In this document: piece after piece, positions 62,242 to 64,000 of the stretch
Position numbering within the stretch: position 1 is the stretch's first letter
Layout: each line of letters starts with the position of its first letter
Source: Parasphingorhabdus halotolerans
GTDB taxonomy: Bacteria; Pseudomonadota; Alphaproteobacteria; Sphingomonadales; Sphingomonadaceae
Length of the DNA stretch: 64,000 nucleotides
Assembly: GCF_012516475.1 (NCBI RefSeq)
Contig: NZ_CP051217.1
Coordinates: 1,116,001 to 1,180,000 of the forward strand
Direction of reading: 5' to 3'
Notes under the pieces: generated by a model
The model's input: only the letters and a program-made list of their open reading frames with translations
The model's database searches: none
What the model was told of the DNA's origin: nothing
Made by a program: the position numbers and the translations under genes

Positions 62242-62691
62242 ATGGCCAATGCTGCAATCGACATACCCAATCTCATCTATCGCTATGCCAATGCGATTGA
62301 TGCTGCCGACTTTGACGGCGCAGCGGCGATGTTCGATCATGGACATGTCGTAGCAAACGGCCATGAAATTAAAGGCGCAGAAAATATCAAAACGATGTGG
62401 GAAAGCTGGATCAGGCTCTATCCTGACGGAACGCCCCGAACGCGGCACATCATTACCAACCCCATTATCGAACTTTCCGATGATGCGACGACCGCCACTT
62501 GCCATGCACAATGGACGGTTTTGCAAGCTACTGATGAATTGCCTCTGCAGCCGATTGCGACAGGTCGATATCGTGACCGTTTCGCCATTATTGGCGGGGC
62601 ATGGAGCTATACAGAGAAAGAGTATTTGCAGACCGATCTGGTGGGAAACACCAGCGGACATACAAAACAACCGATAAAAGAAAGAGCATAA
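62242..62691 (+). CDS. SnoaL-fold protein
   Basis: 149 residues. AAIDIPNLIYRYANAIDAADFDGAAAMFDHGHVVANG has the Tyr-Asp pair five apart (YANAID), PRTRHIITNPII gives His, and YRDRFAIIGGAWSYTEKEY follows. Its stop overlaps the next start as TAATG and it lies 5 bp after the thiolase gene. A fifth BaiE-like fold protein in this window; the Arg of the BaiE set is not clear here. The role is unknown, possibly a hydratase or dehydratase of the C/D-ring stage. Confidence 0.75.
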   Translation: MANAAIDIPNLIYRYANAIDAADFDGAAAMFDHGHVVANGHEIKGAENIKTMWESWIRLYPDGTPRTRHIITNPIIELSDDATTATCHAQWTVLQATDELPLQPIATGRYRDRFAIIGGAWSYTEKEYLQTDLVGNTSGHTKQPIKERA

Positions 62692-63596
62692 TGGGAATTT
62701 GTGACAACAGAACAGTCATCATCACCGGTGCTGCACGCGGACTGGGCAAAAGCTACGCGCTCGCCTTTGCGGCAGAAGGCGCAAATGTGGTGGTCAACGA
62801 CATTGGCACTTCTTTGGGCGGCGAAGGCCGGGATACCAGCGCCGCGGACGCGGTGGTGGAAGAGATCAAAGCGGCTGGCGGCAATGCTATCGCCAATTAC
62901 GAAGACGTGACCGATTGGGACGCCGGCAAGCGGATCGTTGAAGCCGCTGTTGAAGCGTTCGGTGATCTTCATGTAGTCGTGAACAACGCCGGTATCGTGC
63001 GCGACCGGATGTTTGTGTCCGCGACGCTCGATGAATGGGATGCGACGATGCACGTGCATCTGCGCGGGCATTTTTGTATCGCCCGTCATGCAGTGGATTA
63101 TTGGCGCGGGCGGGCCAAAGAAGGTCATGAGGTTGATGCGCGGATAATTAATACAACGTCCGGCGCCGGTTTGCAGGGGTCGATTGCGCAGTCGGCTTAT
63201 TCGACGGCCAAGGGCGGCATTGCCAGCCTGACGTTGGTTCAGGCCGCTGAACTGGGGCGCTATGGAATAACCTCGAATGCACTCGCACCCTCGGCCCGCA
63301 CACGGATGACCGAACAAGCCTTTGCCGATAAAATGGCGACCGGTGGCGATGCATTTGATGTGATGCATCCTGATAATATTGCGCCAACGGTTGTTTGGCT
63401 GGGATCACCTCTATCGAAAGATGTGACGGGTTGTATCTTCGAACTGGAAGGCGGAAAAATCATGCTGGAAGATGGTTGGCGCGAAGGTCCGGTTGTTGAC
63501 AAGGGCGCAAAATGGGAACCTGCCGATGTCGGAGATGCCGTCTCCAAATTGATAGAAGAACGGGTCGAACCACGCAAAGTTTGGGGTACAGCCTGA
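62691..63596 (+). CDS. SDR of the MFE-2 (3-hydroxyacyl-CoA dehydrogenase) type
   Basis: 301 residues from the ATG at 62691. GAARGLGKSYALAFAAEGANVVVNDIGTSLGG with the extra DTSAADAVVEEIKAAGGNAIANYEDV loop is the hallmark of the MFE-2/17beta-HSD4-like SDRs. NNAGIVRDRMFVSATLDEWD, Ser in INTTSGAG and Tyr/Lys in YSTAKGGIASLTLVQAAEL are intact, and the tail extends past the usual VDGG. It resembles in length and position the mycobacterial SDR next to EchA20/IpdAB. It likely oxidises a 3-hydroxyacyl-CoA of the C/D-ring fragment. Confidence 0.88.
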   Translation: MGICDNRTVIITGAARGLGKSYALAFAAEGANVVVNDIGTSLGGEGRDTSAADAVVEEIKAAGGNAIANYEDVTDWDAGKRIVEAAVEAFGDLHVVVNNAGIVRDRMFVSATLDEWDATMHVHLRGHFCIARHAVDYWRGRAKEGHEVDARIINTTSGAGLQGSIAQSAYSTAKGGIASLTLVQAAELGRYGITSNALAPSARTRMTEQAFADKMATGGDAFDVMHPDNIAPTVVWLGSPLSKDVTGCIFELEGGKIMLEDGWREGPVVDKGAKWEPADVGDAVSKLIEERVEPRKVWGTA

Positions 63597-64000
63597 TGGA
63601 CTTTGCCTTCACCGACGAGCAATTGATGATCGCCGAGACTGCTCAGCAGTTTTTTGCTGAAAATGCGACCAGTGAACGCACCAGAGCCGCGATGGAGAAT
63701 GATGGCATTGATCGCCAGCTATGGACTGATTTCTGTCAGGAACTGGGTCTGGGCGGTATCATCATTCCCGAAGAAAATGGCGGCGCTGGTCTGGGTCATG
63801 TCGAGCTGGCTGTGGTCGTGGAGGCCGCAGGCGCGCGGGTTGCGGCATTACCGCTGCTCAACCTTGCAATCTGCTCTGCGATGATTGCTGCCGGTGGAAC
63901 TGAAGATCAGAAACAAAAATGGCTTCCCAAACTCATATCGGGCGAAGTGATAGGTGCTGCTGCGGGCAATGACACTGTCAAACATGATGGCAACACACTC
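63596..64000 (+). CDS. Acyl-CoA dehydrogenase, N-terminal part, cut by window edge
   Basis: The ATG at 63596 overlaps the SDR stop (TGATG). The visible 135 residues begin MDFAFTDEQLMIAETAQQFF and include LWTDFCQELGLGGIIIPEENGGAGLGHVELAVVVEAAG, LPLLNLAICSAMI and EDQKQKWLPKLISGEVIGAAA, the standard ACAD N-terminal and middle domains. It is a third FadE in the ring C/D operon; whether it is a large or small subunit cannot be told. Confidence 0.88.
   Translation, partial: MDFAFTDEQLMIAETAQQFFAENATSERTRAAMENDGIDRQLWTDFCQELGLGGIIIPEENGGAGLGHVELAVVVEAAGARVAALPLLNLAICSAMIAAGGTEDQKQKWLPKLISGEVIGAAAGNDTVKHDGNTL

Noticed and set aside
62607..63368. 253-codon open frame antisense to the MFE-2-type SDR
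   Set aside because: Antisense shadow; composition is abnormal and there is no start context.
1..64000. CRISPR arrays, tRNA or rRNA genes, riboswitches
   Set aside because: No regularly spaced repeats, cloverleaf with CCA-end or T-loop, rRNA stretches or known riboswitch cores were noticed when reading both strands; a covariance-model scan was not possible.

Overview
The window looks like chromosomal DNA of an alphaproteobacterium, most likely a sphingomonad of moderate G+C (Sphingorhabdus-like). This is inferred from the two long TonB-dependent receptors of sphingomonad type, the many short-chain dehydrogenases (SDRs), SnoaL-fold proteins and Rieske oxygenases in tight operons, and the Spinster-like MFS carrier. 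Almost every gene fits one theme: aerobic steroid (sterol or bile-acid type) degradation by the 9,10-seco pathway. No phage, plasmid, IS, CRISPR, tRNA or rRNA was seen.

Layout. (1) 1-5198, minus: a side-chain operon with a fused CaiB/BaiF CoA-transferase, a DUF35 Zn-ribbon protein, an Ltp2-like aldolase/thiolase, a small conserved protein and an acyl-CoA synthetase that runs off the left edge. (2) 5335-8342, plus: 2Fe-2S ferredoxin, alpha/beta hydrolase and two SDRs. (3) 8364-10559, minus: a KshA-like Rieske oxygenase behind two overlapping Lrp/AsnC regulators. (4) 10724-19029, minus: SDR, acyl-CoA synthetase, amidohydrolase-like protein, second Rieske oxygenase, exported amidohydrolase, SDR, MFS. 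(5) 19136-26920: amidohydrolase, EthD-like protein, SDR, then a plus operon of Old-Yellow-Enzyme reductase, two SDRs and a 3-ketosteroid delta1-dehydrogenase. (6) 27017-40690: two TonB receptors, two exported DUF3604 proteins around a SnoaL protein, a GMC oxidoreductase, a decayed DUF3089 gene and an MFS carrier. (7) 40679-52590, minus: a long ring A/B operon (HsaA, HsaD, HsaE, HsaG, HsaF, FMN reductase, KstD-like flavoprotein) that continues into an accessory set: SnoaL, sulfotransferase, SDR, DUF1214, SRPBCC and two more SnoaL proteins. (8) 52769-64000, plus: the ring C/D operon (SDR, HsaC, IpdA, IpdB, EchA20, IpdC, crotonase, two FadE, FadA6, SnoaL, SDR, a third FadE cut by the right edge).

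Inferred flow: uptake through the TonB receptors; oxidation and isomerisation by SDRs and the GMC enzyme; side-chain removal by the CoA-ligases, CoA-transferase and Ltp2/DUF35; delta1-dehydrogenation and 9alpha-hydroxylation to open ring B; HsaA/C/D for ring A; HsaE/F/G for the C5 fragment; Ipd, EchA20, FadE and FadA6 enzymes for rings C and D.

Two points matter most. A TGCGTAAT-like sequence, often as an inverted repeat, recurs in most of the operon promoters and may define one steroid regulon, perhaps controlled by the Lrp/AsnC pair. The tail of the ring A operon is an unassigned module whose last protein carries a BaiE-like dehydratase residue set. Six genes are broken by what look like single missing bases, five of them otherwise full length, so sequence error is a serious possibility. 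Function names rest on motifs, length and gene order read by eye; no database search was run.
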